Positions 8,818 to 18,643 of a stretch of 64,000 bases of DNA are shown here, piece after piece. The stretch's first letter is position 1. Every line of letters begins with the position of its first letter. A model generated the notes under the pieces. The model did no database searches, was not told the origin of the DNA, and worked only from the letters and a program-made list of their open reading frames with translations. This stretch comes from Pseudomonadota bacterium (lineage in GTDB: Bacteria; Pseudomonadota; Gammaproteobacteria; Steroidobacterales; Steroidobacteraceae): contig JANXOV010000042.1 of NCBI GenBank assembly GCA_025357635.1, positions 1 to 64,000 of the forward strand. Direction: 5' to 3'. Both the position numbers and the translations under genes were made by a program.

Positions 8818-10182
8818 TTAAGCCGCGCCGCGCACATCGCGCAGCAGGTTCGCGTAAGCATCGATGTCGTCCTGCGATTTGGTCTCGGTTGCACAGACCA
8901 GCAGCGCGTGGCCAAGTTCCGGAAACTGCGCGGAGATGTCCAATCCGCCGATGACGCCGCGCTGCGCCAGTTCCGCAAGCACAGGCGCGACAGGGCGGTC
9001 CAGCTGCAGCACGGCCTCGTGAAATCGCGGTGAATTGAACGCCGCGCGCACGCCCTTGATCCGGGTCAGTGCCGTCACCAGATCCTGCGTTCGCTGCAGG
9101 CTTGCGGCCGCGACACGCGCCAATCCTTCGGCGCCCATCAACGTCATGTAGATCGTGGCGGCGGTGACCAGCAATCCCTGATTGGTGCAGATATTGGAGG
9201 TGGCCTTGGTGCGCCGGATATGCTGCTCGCGCGCCTGCAGCGTCAGCGTGAAACCCGGCCGGCCCTCGGCATCCAGGGTGCGCCCGACGACGCGCCCGGG
9301 CATCTGCCGCACCAGCTGCATGCGCGTGGTCATGAAACCGAAGTACGGCCCGCCTGAGGACAGCGGCACGCCCAACGGCTGCCCTTCACCGCAAACGATG
9401 TCCGCGCCGCTCTCACCCCAGCGTCCCGGCGCCTCGAGCAGCGCCAGCGAGGTCGGGTTGACCACCGCGATCACCAGCATGTTCTGCCGGTGAGCCCAGT
9501 CGGTAAGCGCGCGGACATCTTCGAGATTGCCGAAAAAATTCGGCTGCTGCAGCACCAGCGCGGCGAAATCCTGTCCCTCATGCGTCTGCAGCGATTGCGG
9601 CATCATGCAGCCCGTGGCGCGATCGAAATCCGCCTCGACGAACACGATGTTCTGATTGCCCGCGATCGCTCGCGCCACTTTCAGATAGGTCGGATTCAGC
9701 GTGCGCGGCACCAGGATACGCTTCGACTGGGAGTTGCGATGCGCCCGCACCGCCATAAGAGAGGCTTCCGCAAGCGCCGACGCGCCATCGTACATGGAGG
9801 CATTGGACACCTCCATGCCGGTGAGGGCCGCCATCATGGTCTGAAACTCGTAAATGAGCTGCAGCGTGCCCTGACTGGCCTCAGCCTGATAGGGCGTGTA
9901 AGCGGAATAAAACTCCCCGCGCGTTGCGATCGCCCAGACCGGCGCCGGGATGTAGTGTTCATAAGCGCCTGCACCAATGAAGTTCAAGGCACGGCCGTCG
10001 GCGCAGGCGCGCTCGTTCATCAGACGCGTGATCTGCATCTCGGACAATGCCGCCGGCACACCCTCCAGCGCCTTGATTTTCAGGTGCGCGGGAATCTCGT
10101 CGAACAGTTCTTCGGTGCTGCGCGCGCCGATCACGTCCAGCATGGCGCGGATGTCAGCGTCCGTATGGGGAATGTAGGCCAT
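8818..10182 (-). CDS. gcvPA: Glycine dehydrogenase (decarboxylating) subunit 1
   Basis: A 454-aa N-terminal half of the split glycine-cleavage P-protein. Recognisable segments include [15 protein letters not shown] at the start, the [15 protein letters not shown] stretch and [15 protein letters not shown]. It lacks the PLP lysine, which GcvPB supplies. Gaps are 9 nt to gcvH upstream and 18 nt to gcvPB downstream, so all four gcv genes form one operon under the riboswitch at 11741-11940. Confidence 0.97.
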   Translation of the reverse strand: MAYIPHTDADIRAMLDVIGARSTEELFDEIPAHLKIKALEGVPAALSEMQITRLMNERACADGRALNFIGAGAYEHYIPAPVWAIATRGEFYSAYTPYQAEASQGTLQLIYEFQTMMAALTGMEVSNASMYDGASALAEASLMAVRAHRNSQSKRILVPRTLNPTYLKVARAIAGNQNIVFVEADFDRATGCMMPQSLQTHEGQDFAALVLQQPNFFGNLEDVRALTDWAHRQNMLVIAVVNPTSLALLEAPGRWGESGADIVCGEGQPLGVPLSSGGPYFGFMTTRMQLVRQMPGRVVGRTLDAEGRPGFTLTLQAREQHIRRTKATSNICTNQGLLVTAATIYMTLMGAEGLARVAAASLQRTQDLVTALTRIKGVRAAFNSPRFHEAVLQLDRPVAPVLAELAQRGVIGGLDISAQFPELGHALLVCATETKSQDDIDAYANLLRDVRGAA

Positions 10183-10191
10183 GGGTAACCT

Positions 10192-10587
10192 TCAGGTGCT
10201 CTCTTCGTCCAGGAACTTTGCGTACCCGGCGGCATCGAGCAATCCTGCGAGCTGGCCAGGCGAGGACAGCGTCAGGCGCGTCAGCCAGCCGGCGCCATAC
10301 GGGTCCTGGTTCAGCAGTTCGGGCGTATCGGCCAGCCGCGGATTGCTTTCGCTGACCTCGCCGCTGACCGGACTGTAAACATCAGAAGCAGCTTTCACCG
10401 ATTCCACCACCGCGCATGCCTCGCCCGAGGCAAGCGTGCGCTTGGCGGCAGGCACGTCGATGAACACCAGATCGCCCAATGCCGACTGCGCGTGATCGGT
10501 GATCCCGATTTCGACGCGCCCGTCCGGTAGTGGGCGCACCCATTCGTGGCTCGTGGTGTATTTCAAATCGCTTGGCACATTGCTCAT
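10192..10587 (-). CDS. gcvH: Glycine cleavage system H protein
   Basis: A 131-aa lipoyl carrier that shuttles the aminomethyl intermediate between the P, T and L proteins. The lipoylation lysine lies in VESVKAASD, preceded by the usual GEACAV segment and followed by SPVSGEV. I place the start at the ATG at 10587 (MSNVPSDLKYT), with an AAGGAAGA ribosome site just upstream; the longer open frame to 10722 has no family similarity and overlaps gcvT. Confidence 0.96.
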   Translation of the reverse strand: MSNVPSDLKYTTSHEWVRPLPDGRVEIGITDHAQSALGDLVFIDVPAAKRTLASGEACAVVESVKAASDVYSPVSGEVSESNPRLADTPELLNQDPYGAGWLTRLTLSSPGQLAGLLDAAGYAKFLDEEST

Positions 10588-10606
10588 CGGATCTTCCTTT
10601 TGAGGA

Positions 10607-11692
10607 TCAAAGTGAAATGAGGGCTTTGCCGTTGCGCACGAACGGCGGCTTGACGATACGGGCGGCGAGGAGCTTGCCGCGGACGTCCACGTGCACGGGT
10701 GAGGCGGCGCCGATGGGCACACGCGCCAGCGCGATGGATCGATTCAAGGTGGGAGCAAACCCCCCGCTGGTGATTTCACCCGGACCTGCACCGGTCTGCA
10801 CGCTCTGGTGGCTGCGCAGCACGCCGCGATCCTCGAGCAGCAGTCCGACTATGTGCCGCGACGGCGCGGCGCGGATTTTTTCCAGCGCGGCACGGCCGAT
10901 GAAATCCCGATCTGCCGGCTCGAAAGCCACGGTCCAAGCCAGCCCGGATTCCAGCGGATTGTGTGACTCGTCCATGTCATTGCCGTACAAGCTCATGCCG
11001 GCCTCCAGACGCAGTGTATCGCGCGCGCCGAGCCCGGCCGGCGCCACGCCCTGCGCTTGCAGCCCCGCCCAGAGACGTGGCGCATCGGCGGCCGGGATCA
11101 TGATCTCGAATCCGTCCTCGCCGGTGTAGCCGGTGCGTGCGATGAACCAGTTGCCGATCTGCGCGCCACTGAATACTCCCAGCGCCAGCGCCTCGGCGCG
11201 CAGCGCCTCAGGCAGCAGCCGCGCAGTCAGTTCACGCGCCCTGGGGCCCTGCACCGCGAGCATCGCAAGGTCGGTGCGCTCGATGATCTGCAGCGATTCA
11301 GGCGCGGACTGCGCCCGTATCCACGCCAGGTCCTTGCCGCGCGTCCCGGCATTGACCACGAGCCTGAAGCACTGCTCGTCGAGAAAATACACGATCAAGT
11401 CATCGATGATGCCGGCGGCGGGGTTAAGCATGCACGTGTACAGCGCCTTGCCCGGATTGCGCAGCCGGGCGACGTCGTTGGCCAGCAGATGGCGCAGGAA
11501 GGGGCGTGCGCGCCCGCCGCGGATATCGATGACGCACATGTGCGAAACATCGAACATGCCGGCGCCATCGCGCACGGCGCGATGTTCTTCCAGCTGCGAG
11601 CCGTAATGCAAAGGCATGTCGAAACCGCCGAAATCGACGATCTTTGCGCCGGCGCCCGCATGCGTGTCGAACAGAGGTGTTTTCAGGCCCAT
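10607..11692 (-). CDS. gcvT: Glycine cleavage system T protein (aminomethyltransferase)
   Basis: A 361-aa aminomethyltransferase that transfers the methylene group from GcvH to tetrahydrofolate and releases ammonia. Family landmarks are the N-terminal KTPLFDTHAGAGAKIVDFGG, the MFDVSHM motif and a C-terminal GGFAPTLNRSIALA segment. The start is the ATG at 11692, with GAGAAG about 4-9 nt upstream; the upstream in-frame extension runs into the riboswitch expression platform. It is the first gene of the gcv operon. Confidence 0.97.
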   Translation of the reverse strand: MGLKTPLFDTHAGAGAKIVDFGGFDMPLHYGSQLEEHRAVRDGAGMFDVSHMCVIDIRGGRARPFLRHLLANDVARLRNPGKALYTCMLNPAAGIIDDLIVYFLDEQCFRLVVNAGTRGKDLAWIRAQSAPESLQIIERTDLAMLAVQGPRARELTARLLPEALRAEALALGVFSGAQIGNWFIARTGYTGEDGFEIMIPAADAPRLWAGLQAQGVAPAGLGARDTLRLEAGMSLYGNDMDESHNPLESGLAWTVAFEPADRDFIGRAALEKIRAAPSRHIVGLLLEDRGVLRSHQSVQTGAGPGEITSGGFAPTLNRSIALARVPIGAASPVHVDVRGKLLAARIVKPPFVRNGKALISL

Positions 11693-11740
11693 AGGTCTTC
11701 TCAAGTGCGAACCAAGCGACGGCAAGAAATTCCTGCCGCC

Positions 11741-11940
11741 CCTCTGTCCTTTCAACCTGAGAGATCGAGCGAGACGGCGGCATCAAGCCTGCGGCTCACT
11801 GTTCCCCTTCGGTGGGTACGGCCTGTGCCGTACCGCTCTCCAGAGATCGCGAGAGACTGCCGTTCATGTGCCTGAGCGTTTGTCGGGCGTTTGCGCCTTC
11901 GGCGGTCTTTGAGTGAACAAAGACTCTCTCCGGACAGCTC
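11741..11940 (-). promoter_or_regulatory. Tandem glycine riboswitch
   Basis: Two consecutive glycine aptamers read on the minus strand. The first (about 11940-11850) shows GGAGAGAG, CGCCGAAGGCGCAAA and CTCAGGCACATGAACGG. The second (about 11850-11741) shows CTCTGGAGAGCGG, CACCGAAGGGG and CTCTCAGGTTGAAAGGACAG. These are the conserved cores of the gcvT RNA family. The second aptamer ends 48 nt before the gcvT start. A hairpin at 11719-11738 (7-bp stem, 5-nt loop) with no U-tract lies in between and may belong to the expression platform. Confidence 0.95.
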
Positions 11941-11956
11941 TTGTCGCGATGCGGAC

Positions 11957-11962
11957 ATGATA
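11957..11962 (-). promoter_or_regulatory. Probable -10 box of the gcv operon promoter
   Basis: TATCAT on the minus strand, about 16 nt downstream of a weak TTTGAG -35-like hexamer. A transcript from here would start around 11950, immediately before the first glycine aptamer, which is the expected position. The call is supported mainly by that spacing. Confidence 0.5.
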
Positions 11963-11994
11963 CCTCATCTGCGCACGGCTCAAACAACAGGATT

Positions 11995-12522
11995 TCAATG
12001 CGTGGATCGGCCGGCCGATGAAATCTTGTCAGTCCAGGCCATCATAAAGGCCGACAGCACAAAGGTCAGATGAATGACCACCTGCGCACCGATCACCGGC
12101 ATGGTCTTGTTCTCCGCATTGATGAAAGTCTGCAGCAGGTGAATGGAGGAAATGCCGATCAACGCGGTGGCAAGTTTGACCTTGAGCACACCGGCATTCA
12201 CGTGCGACAGCCACTCCGGCTCGTCCGGATGCGACTGCAGATTCAGCCGCGACACAAAGGTTTCGTAGCCGCCAACGATGACCATGATCAGGAGATTTGC
12301 GATCATGACCACGTCGATCAAGCCCAGCACGATCAGCATCAATTCGTTTTCAGTGAGCTTGGAGGCGGTGGTCACCAGGTGCCACAGTTCCACCATGAAC
12401 TGATACACGTAGACGCCTTGGGCGGCTATCAAGCCCACGTAAAGGGGCGCCTGCAGCCAACGGCTGAAGAAAATGACATTGCCCAGCATCTTGCGCACGG
12501 GATTGGATACGGGTTCATTCAT
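11995..12522 (-). CDS. UPF0114 (YqhA-like) membrane protein
   Basis: A 175-aa inner-membrane protein of the UPF0114/YqhA family (TIGR00645), with four predicted membrane helices: about residues 22-42, 60-85, 115-135 and 140-160. Characteristic segments are [34 protein letters not shown] and [17 protein letters not shown]. The family function is not established. It begins 8 nt after the yciH-like gene and may share its transcript. Confidence 0.9.
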   Translation of the reverse strand: MNEPVSNPVRKMLGNVIFFSRWLQAPLYVGLIAAQGVYVYQFMVELWHLVTTASKLTENELMLIVLGLIDVVMIANLLIMVIVGGYETFVSRLNLQSHPDEPEWLSHVNAGVLKVKLATALIGISSIHLLQTFINAENKTMPVIGAQVVIHLTFVLSAFMMAWTDKISSAGRSTH

Positions 12523-12530
12523 GGATTCTT

Positions 12531-12887
12531 CTAGCCTCCGGACTTTTTCGCCTCGATCCCCTGCTTGCCCAGGGCGGCGACTATGGTATCGCGATGATCG
12601 CCCTGAATTTCAATGATCCCCTCGCGCACCGTGCCGCCCGATCCACATTGCTTTTTCAGGCTCTTGGCCAGCAGCTCGATCTGCGCTACGGGCAACCCCA
12701 GGCCGGTGACCACGGTGACGCCCTTCCCTGCCCGGCCCTTGGTTTCGCGCCCCACCCTCACAGGACCGGCGCGCGCCACGCCAGGCGCGTTCTTGGGGCA
12801 GAGGCACTCCTTCACCGGACGGCGGCAGTTGGGGCATAGCTGGCCCAGCGCCGTGGAATAGACGATTCGTGAATCCTTGAAACCCAT
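12531..12887 (-). CDS. yciH: SUI1/eIF1-family translation factor (YciH-like)
   Basis: A 118-aa homologue of eukaryotic eIF1 that in bacteria modulates initiation fidelity. The N-terminal zinc-ribbon-like [14 protein letters not shown] (about residues 18-31) precedes the SUI1 domain, with [21 protein letters not shown] and IEIQGDHRD. Length and order match E. coli YciH. It is divergent from ispG across 53 bp. Confidence 0.93.
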   Translation of the reverse strand: MGFKDSRIVYSTALGQLCPNCRRPVKECLCPKNAPGVARAGPVRVGRETKGRAGKGVTVVTGLGLPVAQIELLAKSLKKQCGSGGTVREGIIEIQGDHRDTIVAALGKQGIEAKKSGG

Positions 12888-12940
12888 GCGCGTTAGAATA
12901 GGGCCTTTCCCGGTAGTTCAAGCTCGAATGATACAAAGCA

Positions 12941-14161
12941 ATGGCTGTGCGTCGTAAGTCTACAACGGTAAAAATCGGATCAATCCGAGTCGGTTCCGCC
13001 GCACCCATCGTGGTGCAGTCAATGACCAACACCGACACGGGCGATATCGAGGCCACCGTGGCCCAGGTGCGAGCGCTGGCGCGGGCCGGTTCAGAACTGG
13101 TGCGCGTCACCGTCAACAACGATGCCGCCGCCGCCGCGCTGCCCCACATCCGCGAGCGTCTGGATGCTCAGGGTATCGCCGTGCCCCTGGTGGGCGACTT
13201 CCATTTCAACGGCCACAAATTGCTCAAGGATCACCCCGCCTGCGCCGACGCCTTGGCGAAACTACGCATCAATCCCGGCAATGTCGGCCGCGGAACCAAG
13301 CGCGATCCCCAGTTCGCGGACATGATCGAGATCGCCTGCCGGCACGCCAAGCCCGTCCGTATCGGGGTGAACTGGGGCAGTCTGGATCAGGACTTGCTGA
13401 CGCGCCTCATGGATGAGAATTCGCGTGCCGCCCAGCCCCTGCCCGCTCTGGAGGTGACGCGCGAGGCCATCGTGGTCTCGGCCCTTGAAAGCGCACGCCG
13501 CGCCGAGGAGCTCGGGCTCGGACACGACATGATCATCATCAGCGCCAAAGTCAGCGGCGTGCAGGACCTGATTTCGGTCTACCGCAACCTGGCCGCCCGC
13601 TGCGAGTACCCGCTGCATCTGGGCCTGACCGAGGCTGGCATGGGCAGCAAGGGCATCGTCGCCTCCACCGCCGCCATGAGCGTGCTGTTGCAGGAGGGCA
13701 TCGGCGACACCATCCGCGTCTCGCTTACACCCGAGCCCAACGGCGATCGCACACAGGAGGTCATCGTCGCGCAGGAAATTCTGCAGACCATGGGGCTGCG
13801 CTCCTTCACCCCCATGGTCATCGCCTGCCCGGGATGCGGACGCACCACGAGCACCTATTTTCAAGAGCTGGCACAGAAAATTCAAACCTATCTGCGCCAT
13901 CGCATGCCCGAGTGGCGCAAGCATCGCGTCGGTGTCGAGGAGATGACGGTGGCCGTCATGGGTTGCGTGGTGAATGGACCGGGCGAGAGCAAACACGCCA
14001 ACCTCGGCATCAGCCTCCCCGGGACGGGCGAGCGGCCGGTGGCGCCGGTGTATGAGGACGGGGAAAAGACCGTCACCCTCAAGGGCGAGCATATTGCAGA
14101 AGAATTCCAGGAGCTGGTGGAGCGCTACGTGCAGCGAACCTACTCGAGCATTGCCTCATGA
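12941..14161 (+). CDS. ispG: 4-hydroxy-3-methylbut-2-en-1-yl diphosphate synthase
   Basis: A 406-aa enzyme of the MEP isoprenoid pathway that reduces methylerythritol cyclodiphosphate to HMBPP. The 4Fe-4S cysteines are visible in [13 protein letters not shown] and [11 protein letters not shown]. The N-terminal [16 protein letters not shown] is the family signature. The stop overlaps the start of the next gene (ATGA), so the two genes are translationally coupled. Confidence 0.97.
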   Translation: MAVRRKSTTVKIGSIRVGSAAPIVVQSMTNTDTGDIEATVAQVRALARAGSELVRVTVNNDAAAAALPHIRERLDAQGIAVPLVGDFHFNGHKLLKDHPACADALAKLRINPGNVGRGTKRDPQFADMIEIACRHAKPVRIGVNWGSLDQDLLTRLMDENSRAAQPLPALEVTREAIVVSALESARRAEELGLGHDMIIISAKVSGVQDLISVYRNLAARCEYPLHLGLTEAGMGSKGIVASTAAMSVLLQEGIGDTIRVSLTPEPNGDRTQEVIVAQEILQTMGLRSFTPMVIACPGCGRTTSTYFQELAQKIQTYLRHRMPEWRKHRVGVEEMTVAVMGCVVNGPGESKHANLGISLPGTGERPVAPVYEDGEKTVTLKGEHIAEEFQELVERYVQRTYSSIAS

Positions 14162-14487
14162 CTGACCTGACCGAGAAGAAATGCGCGCCCTGCGAGGGCG
14201 GCGTCGCGCCGCTGCAGGCGGCAGCCGCCACCGCGCTGCTGAAGCAGCTGCATCCGGACTGGACGCTGAGCGCGGATGCGAAAGGTCTTCAACGCGCCTA
14301 TAAGTTTCGCGATTTCTTTCGCACCATGAGCTTCGTCAATGCGCTGGCGCATATCGCCAATGTCGAAGACCATCACCCGGACCTGCAGGTCGGCTACAAC
14401 TATTGCCGCATCACCTACGCCACGCACAGCATCGGCGGGCTGTCGGAAAACGACTTCATCTGCGCGGCGAAGATCGACCGGCTTTGA
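14158..14487 (+). CDS. phhB: Pterin-4a-carbinolamine dehydratase
   Basis: A 109-aa PCD/DCoH-family protein that dehydrates 4a-hydroxytetrahydropterin. The active-site segment [13 protein letters not shown] gives the conserved histidines, followed by [14 protein letters not shown]. No phenylalanine hydroxylase gene is in the window. The start overlaps the ispG stop by 4 nt. Confidence 0.93.
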   Translation: MTDLTEKKCAPCEGGVAPLQAAAATALLKQLHPDWTLSADAKGLQRAYKFRDFFRTMSFVNALAHIANVEDHHPDLQVGYNYCRITYATHSIGGLSENDFICAAKIDRL

Positions 14488-14528
14488 GGTCCGGATCAGC
14501 CGCATCCTTCAGTCATACGGAGCATTGC

Positions 14529-14912
14529 GTGAGCATTCACAACGGCGGCTGCCACTGCGGCCGCGTACGATTTCAGATCGAAGCACCGGTCCACCTGCGG
14601 GTGGATGAGTGCAATTGTTCCATCTGCAGCAAATCCGGCTACCTGCATTTGATCCTGCCACAATCGCAATTCACCCTGTTGCAGGGCAGGGAGTCCCTGA
14701 CCACCTATACCTTCAACACGGCGACGGCCAAGCATCTGTTCTGTTCAGTGTGCGGCGTCAAGTCCTTTTACATTCCCCGGTCGCACCCGAATGGGGTCAG
14801 CGTCAATGCGCGCTGTCTGGACACTGACACCATCGAGGCAATGAGCATCACCCCCATCGACGGTCGCAACTGGGAGTCGCAGTACCCGGACGGACGCGGC
14901 GAGTTTTACTAG
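14529..14912 (+). CDS. GFA-family zinc protein (glutathione-dependent formaldehyde-activating fold)
   Basis: A 127-aa protein with the Mss4-like zinc fold: GGCHCGRVRF, CNCSICSKSGY and FCSVCGVKSF supply the zinc cysteines. Members bind glutathione or small thiols, but most, including this one, have unknown physiological substrates. The GTG at 14529 is chosen because GGAG lies 6 nt upstream and it starts just before the family domain. It runs convergently into the ubiI-like gene with a 4-bp gap. Confidence 0.85.
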   Translation: MSIHNGGCHCGRVRFQIEAPVHLRVDECNCSICSKSGYLHLILPQSQFTLLQGRESLTTYTFNTATAKHLFCSVCGVKSFYIPRSHPNGVSVNARCLDTDTIEAMSITPIDGRNWESQYPDGRGEFY

Positions 14913-14916
14913 CGGC

Positions 14917-16107
14917 TCAGATCCCCAACGCGTTGCGGGCGAAAAAATGCCGTAAGCCGGGAACGCGCCCCACCGACCCCAAACCGGCCGAGCGCAGGCC
15001 GGTCAGCAGCGGATGAGAATTGGAAAACAACCGGTTCAGTCCATCGAACGCTGTCGCGGCCAGCAGGTTCGCGCTCTTGCGCTCGCGCTCGTAGCGCCGC
15101 AATACGCGCAGTTCACCGAATTGCACCGGCTTCACACTGCTCAGCAGATCCGCCAGCGCCGAACAATCCAGCAGTCCCAGATTCAGGCCCTGCCCGGCCA
15201 AGGGGTGTACCGAGTGCGCCGCATCGCCAAGGAGCGCGAATCGTGGCCGCACGTACTGCGACGCCACTTTGAGCTGAAGGGGAAACCTTGCCCGCGGCGT
15301 CGACAAGGTGCAGCGACCGAGAACCGCGCCGCTCGCCCCGGTCAGTTCGGTGTCGAAGTCTTCCGGCGTCAGCGCCATCAGCGCATCGGCACGCGCGCTG
15401 TCCATGCTCCACACGAGGGAACTGCGTCCATCACCCAGTGGCAGCAAGGCCAGCGGACCGGTGGGCAGAAAGCGCTGCCAGGCGGTGCGTCGATGCGGCT
15501 GGGCAGTGCGCACGTGCGCCACGAGGGCCTGCTGATGGTACGAGTGCCCCACCGCATCGATCTGCAGCAATGCCCGCAAGGCCGAATCGGCGCCGTCCGC
15601 GGCGACAATCAAGCCCGCCTGCAGTTGTCGCGAGTCGCTCAAGGTCAGCGTTGCGGCAGCGTCGGAGATGCTCACCGAGCCGACGCTGGCCTGGATCAAC
15701 GCCACACCGGCGCGTCTCGCAGCCTCCTGCGCCAGCCATTGCAGCGCGCGACCCTCGACGATATGCCCCAGGTCCGGTTCGCCGAGCTCGGCGCAATCAA
15801 AGCGCAGCGCCGCCGCCGAGTCCGGCGCATCCCGGGCGTCCCACACACACATGCGCTCGTAGGCGCTGAGGCGGTCCTGCGGCAACTGCTGCCACACGCT
15901 CAACCCTTCCAGAAGTCGCTGCGAGGCGCGGCTCATCGCATACACGCGCAGGTCCAGCTCAAGATCCGCCGCCGGCCGGATCGCGAAGCGATCCGCCACC
16001 AGCGCAATGCGCTCAGGCAAGACGGCCTTGCGCAACACCAGCGATGCCGCCAGCGCTGAACCGGCGACGCCGGCGCCCACGATGAGGATGTCGAAGTCGC
16101 GGCTCAT
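14917..16107 (-). CDS. ubiI: FAD-dependent ubiquinone hydroxylase, UbiI/VisC-like
   Basis: A 396-aa class A flavin monooxygenase, expected to hydroxylate the polyprenylphenol ring in ubiquinone synthesis. Motifs are the Rossmann VGAGVAGSALA at the N-terminus, the mid-protein DG motif VAADGADSA and the FAD ribose motif GDAAHSVHPLAGQGLNLG. The ATG at 16107 overlaps the ubiH stop by 4 nt. It lies in the E. coli-like order ygfB-pepP-ubiH-ubiI. Assignment to UbiI rather than another UbiH/F paralogue rests on that position. Confidence 0.83.
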   Translation of the reverse strand: MSRDFDILIVGAGVAGSALAASLVLRKAVLPERIALVADRFAIRPAADLELDLRVYAMSRASQRLLEGLSVWQQLPQDRLSAYERMCVWDARDAPDSAAALRFDCAELGEPDLGHIVEGRALQWLAQEAARRAGVALIQASVGSVSISDAAATLTLSDSRQLQAGLIVAADGADSALRALLQIDAVGHSYHQQALVAHVRTAQPHRRTAWQRFLPTGPLALLPLGDGRSSLVWSMDSARADALMALTPEDFDTELTGASGAVLGRCTLSTPRARFPLQLKVASQYVRPRFALLGDAAHSVHPLAGQGLNLGLLDCSALADLLSSVKPVQFGELRVLRRYERERKSANLLAATAFDGLNRLFSNSHPLLTGLRSAGLGSVGRVPGLRHFFARNALGI

Positions 16108-17324
16108 ATCAATGGCACGCCGCGAGCCAGCTTGGAGGCGCGCGCGGTACCGGTCGACAGTCGAGACAGCGCTGCCTTGGCCGGTGGCAGCAGATCGAAG
16201 GCCAGCAGCCCGGCATTGCGAAAGTGGCGCACAACGCCGAGCGGATTGGCGAACACACGCACCAGCGTATCGGTGAAGCCGATGATGCCGCTGCGATCCT
16301 GTGCCCGCCATGCGTCGTATTGCGCAAGCAATGCCGGCGCACCGCAGTCGCGCGCCTCGCGCGCCGCATCGGCCAGCAATTGAGCCAGGCACGCCGCGTC
16401 ACGCAATCCGAGATTGAACCCCATGCCGGCCACCGGGTGCAGACCTTGCGCTGCGTTGCCGATGATGACGCAACGCCCCACGCTGGTCTGCGCCGATTGC
16501 GTCAGGAACAGCGGATAGGCAGAACGGCGCCCGGCCTGCAAAAACCGGCCGAGACGAAATCCGAATCGAGCCTGCACTTCGGCCAGGAATTGCGCGTCGG
16601 ATTCGTGCATCGCTGCTTGTGCACGCCCCGGCGTCAGGGTCAGAACCAGCGTGCAACGGCCATCCGACATGGGCAGCAGCGCCAATGGACCGTCGGAGGT
16701 GAATCGTTCGTAAGCCGTGTATTGATGAAACTGCTGCGGCAGAACCGTGGTGATGACCGCCGTCTGGTGATAGTCGGCGACCGTCGCCTGCACGCCAAAG
16801 GCAGTGCGGACCATCGACTGGGCACCGTCGGCCGCGACGATGAGGCGGGTGCTCAGCGTGTGGCGATCGTCCCCGACGGCGACCGTCAACTCCACCTGAT
16901 CCGTCGCCATCGACAGCGATTCGACCCTGGCGGGGCAGAATACGTTCACGGCCGGCTGGTCCGCGATGCGCGCCCACAGTGCACGGCCGAGCACGCGGTT
17001 GGGCATGACATAGCCGATGGCCGCAAGGCCAAGTTCCTGCGCATCGATGCGCGCAAATCCAAAGCGGCCGCGGTCCGAGACATGGATCTTGCGGATGGGG
17101 GTCGCCTGCTCGTGGATGGCGCTCCAGATGCCCAGCGTCTCGAGCACACGGCGCGAGCCGTTGGACAACGCGGTGGTGCGCTCATCGAAGCTCGGCTGAT
17201 CGGCGGACGTATGCGCAATCGACTCGATCAACGCCACGCGCAATCCCAGCGGCGCCAAGGCCACCGCCAGACTGGCGCCGACCATTCCGCCGCCCACGAT
17301 GGTGACATCGACCTCGTGTTTCAC
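16104..17324 (-). CDS. ubiH: 2-octaprenyl-6-methoxyphenol hydroxylase
   Basis: A 406-aa flavin monooxygenase of ubiquinone biosynthesis. It has VGGGMVGASLAVALA at the N-terminus, VAADGAQSMVR in the middle and GNAAQGLHPVAGMGFNLGLRD, where the Asn-Ala-Ala-Gln version is characteristic of UbiH. The start is a GTG at 17324 overlapping the pepP stop (GTGA). The three-gene overlap chain with pepP and ubiI implies one transcript. Confidence 0.92.
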   Translation of the reverse strand: MKHEVDVTIVGGGMVGASLAVALAPLGLRVALIESIAHTSADQPSFDERTTALSNGSRRVLETLGIWSAIHEQATPIRKIHVSDRGRFGFARIDAQELGLAAIGYVMPNRVLGRALWARIADQPAVNVFCPARVESLSMATDQVELTVAVGDDRHTLSTRLIVAADGAQSMVRTAFGVQATVADYHQTAVITTVLPQQFHQYTAYERFTSDGPLALLPMSDGRCTLVLTLTPGRAQAAMHESDAQFLAEVQARFGFRLGRFLQAGRRSAYPLFLTQSAQTSVGRCVIIGNAAQGLHPVAGMGFNLGLRDAACLAQLLADAAREARDCGAPALLAQYDAWRAQDRSGIIGFTDTLVRVFANPLGVVRHFRNAGLLAFDLLPPAKAALSRLSTGTARASKLARGVPLI

Positions 17325-18643
17325 GCGGACTGCACCCAGGCTTCAACCTCGTCGGGGTCCTTCACCAGTGCCGCGGACAGCACCTCCGGCGCGCCATCAG
17401 TGACCAGCACATCGTCTTCGATGCGCACGCCGATGTTCCAGAAGGCGCTGGGAACCTTGGGGCTGGGCCGGATGTAGATGCCCGGCTCAACGGTCATTGT
17501 CATTCCCGGTTCCAGCACGCGCCATTCGCCGCCCACCCGGTAATCCCCGACATCGTGCACGTCCAGACCCAGCCAATGGCCGGTGCGATGATTAAAAAAC
17601 CGCCGGTACGCCTCCTCCTTGATCAAGGTCGGCAGCCGGCCCTTCAACAGACCCAGTTTCATCAGACCCTGCGTGGTCACCTTGACGGCGGCCTCGTGCG
17701 GATCATTCCAATGATTCCCCGGACGCACCTGCTCGATGGCCGCGAGCTGCGCGGCCAGCACCACCTCGTATACCGCGCGCTGTTCCGCAGAGAACCGCCC
17801 ATTGACCGGGAATGTGCGGGTGATGTCTGAGGCGTAATACCGGTACTCGCATCCGGCATCCACCAGCAGCAAGTCCCCGTCCACCAGCCGCGCCGCGTTC
17901 TGACGATAATGCATGACGCAGGCGTTGGCGCCCCCGCCCACGATGGGCTGATAGGCGATGTCGGCATTGTGGACACGAAACTCATGCAGCAACTCGGCCA
18001 TCACTTCGTATTCCATGCGGCCGGGTTTCGCGAAGCGCATCACCCGCTGATGCGCGGCGACGCCGATGGCCGCCGCCTTGCGCAGGTTGGCCTGTTCGGC
18101 GCGGCTCTTGTACAGACGCAGATCGTCCAGGACATGGTCCAGCGCGACGAACTCCTGCGGCACCCTTGCGCCCTGCCCGGCGTGGGAGCGCAGGCCGTTG
18201 ACCCACCCGACCACGCGCGGATCGAAATCCGTGTGCACCCCCATGGAGTAGTAGATGCGCGACCGGTCCTCCATCAGGCCGGGCAGGATCTCGTCGATGT
18301 CGCTGATGGGGAAGGCATCATTGGCGCCAAAGCGCTCCACCGCCCCTTCGGGTCCGGCCCAGTCGCCGTCCCAGGACTCGCGCAGCGTATCGCGTTCGCG
18401 CACGAACAGAAGGTACTCGGCCTGCGCCCGCCCGGGCACCAGCACAGCCACCGCCTCCGGTTCGGTAAAGCCGGTGACATAATAAAAGTGACTGTCCTGC
18501 CGGTACGCGTACTCGACATTGCCGTTGCGATAGCGCACCGGCGCCGCCGGCAGGATGGCGATGGCATCCTTGCCGATGATGCGCATGAGCTGGCGGCGGC
18601 GGCGGGAAAACTCGTCCCGGCCCATGGGAGCTTGCCGCGTCAA
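17321..18643 (-). CDS. pepP: Xaa-Pro aminopeptidase
   Basis: A 440-aa M24B metallopeptidase that removes N-terminal residues preceding proline. The N-terminal creatinase-like domain (about 1-180) contains YRQDSHFYYVTGF. The catalytic pita-bread domain shows the metal ligands in DLLLVDAGCEYRYYASDITR, HRTGHWLGLDVHDVG and MTVEPGIY. The TTG at 18643 overlaps the ygfB stop (TTGA); an ATG at 18625 is a plausible alternative start. Confidence 0.95.
   Translation of the reverse strand: MTRQAPMGRDEFSRRRRQLMRIIGKDAIAILPAAPVRYRNGNVEYAYRQDSHFYYVTGFTEPEAVAVLVPGRAQAEYLLFVRERDTLRESWDGDWAGPEGAVERFGANDAFPISDIDEILPGLMEDRSRIYYSMGVHTDFDPRVVGWVNGLRSHAGQGARVPQEFVALDHVLDDLRLYKSRAEQANLRKAAAIGVAAHQRVMRFAKPGRMEYEVMAELLHEFRVHNADIAYQPIVGGGANACVMHYRQNAARLVDGDLLLVDAGCEYRYYASDITRTFPVNGRFSAEQRAVYEVVLAAQLAAIEQVRPGNHWNDPHEAAVKVTTQGLMKLGLLKGRLPTLIKEEAYRRFFNHRTGHWLGLDVHDVGDYRVGGEWRVLEPGMTMTVEPGIYIRPSPKVPSAFWNIGVRIEDDVLVTDGAPEVLSAALVKDPDEVEAWVQSA

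Noticed and set aside
7558-9033. Plus-strand open frame of 491 codons
   Set aside because: Antisense to gcvPB/gcvPA, with no family similarity; the minus-strand genes are certain.
11719-11738. Hairpin before gcvT considered as an intrinsic terminator
   Set aside because: 7-bp stem without a U-tract; retained only as a possible expression-platform element of the riboswitch.
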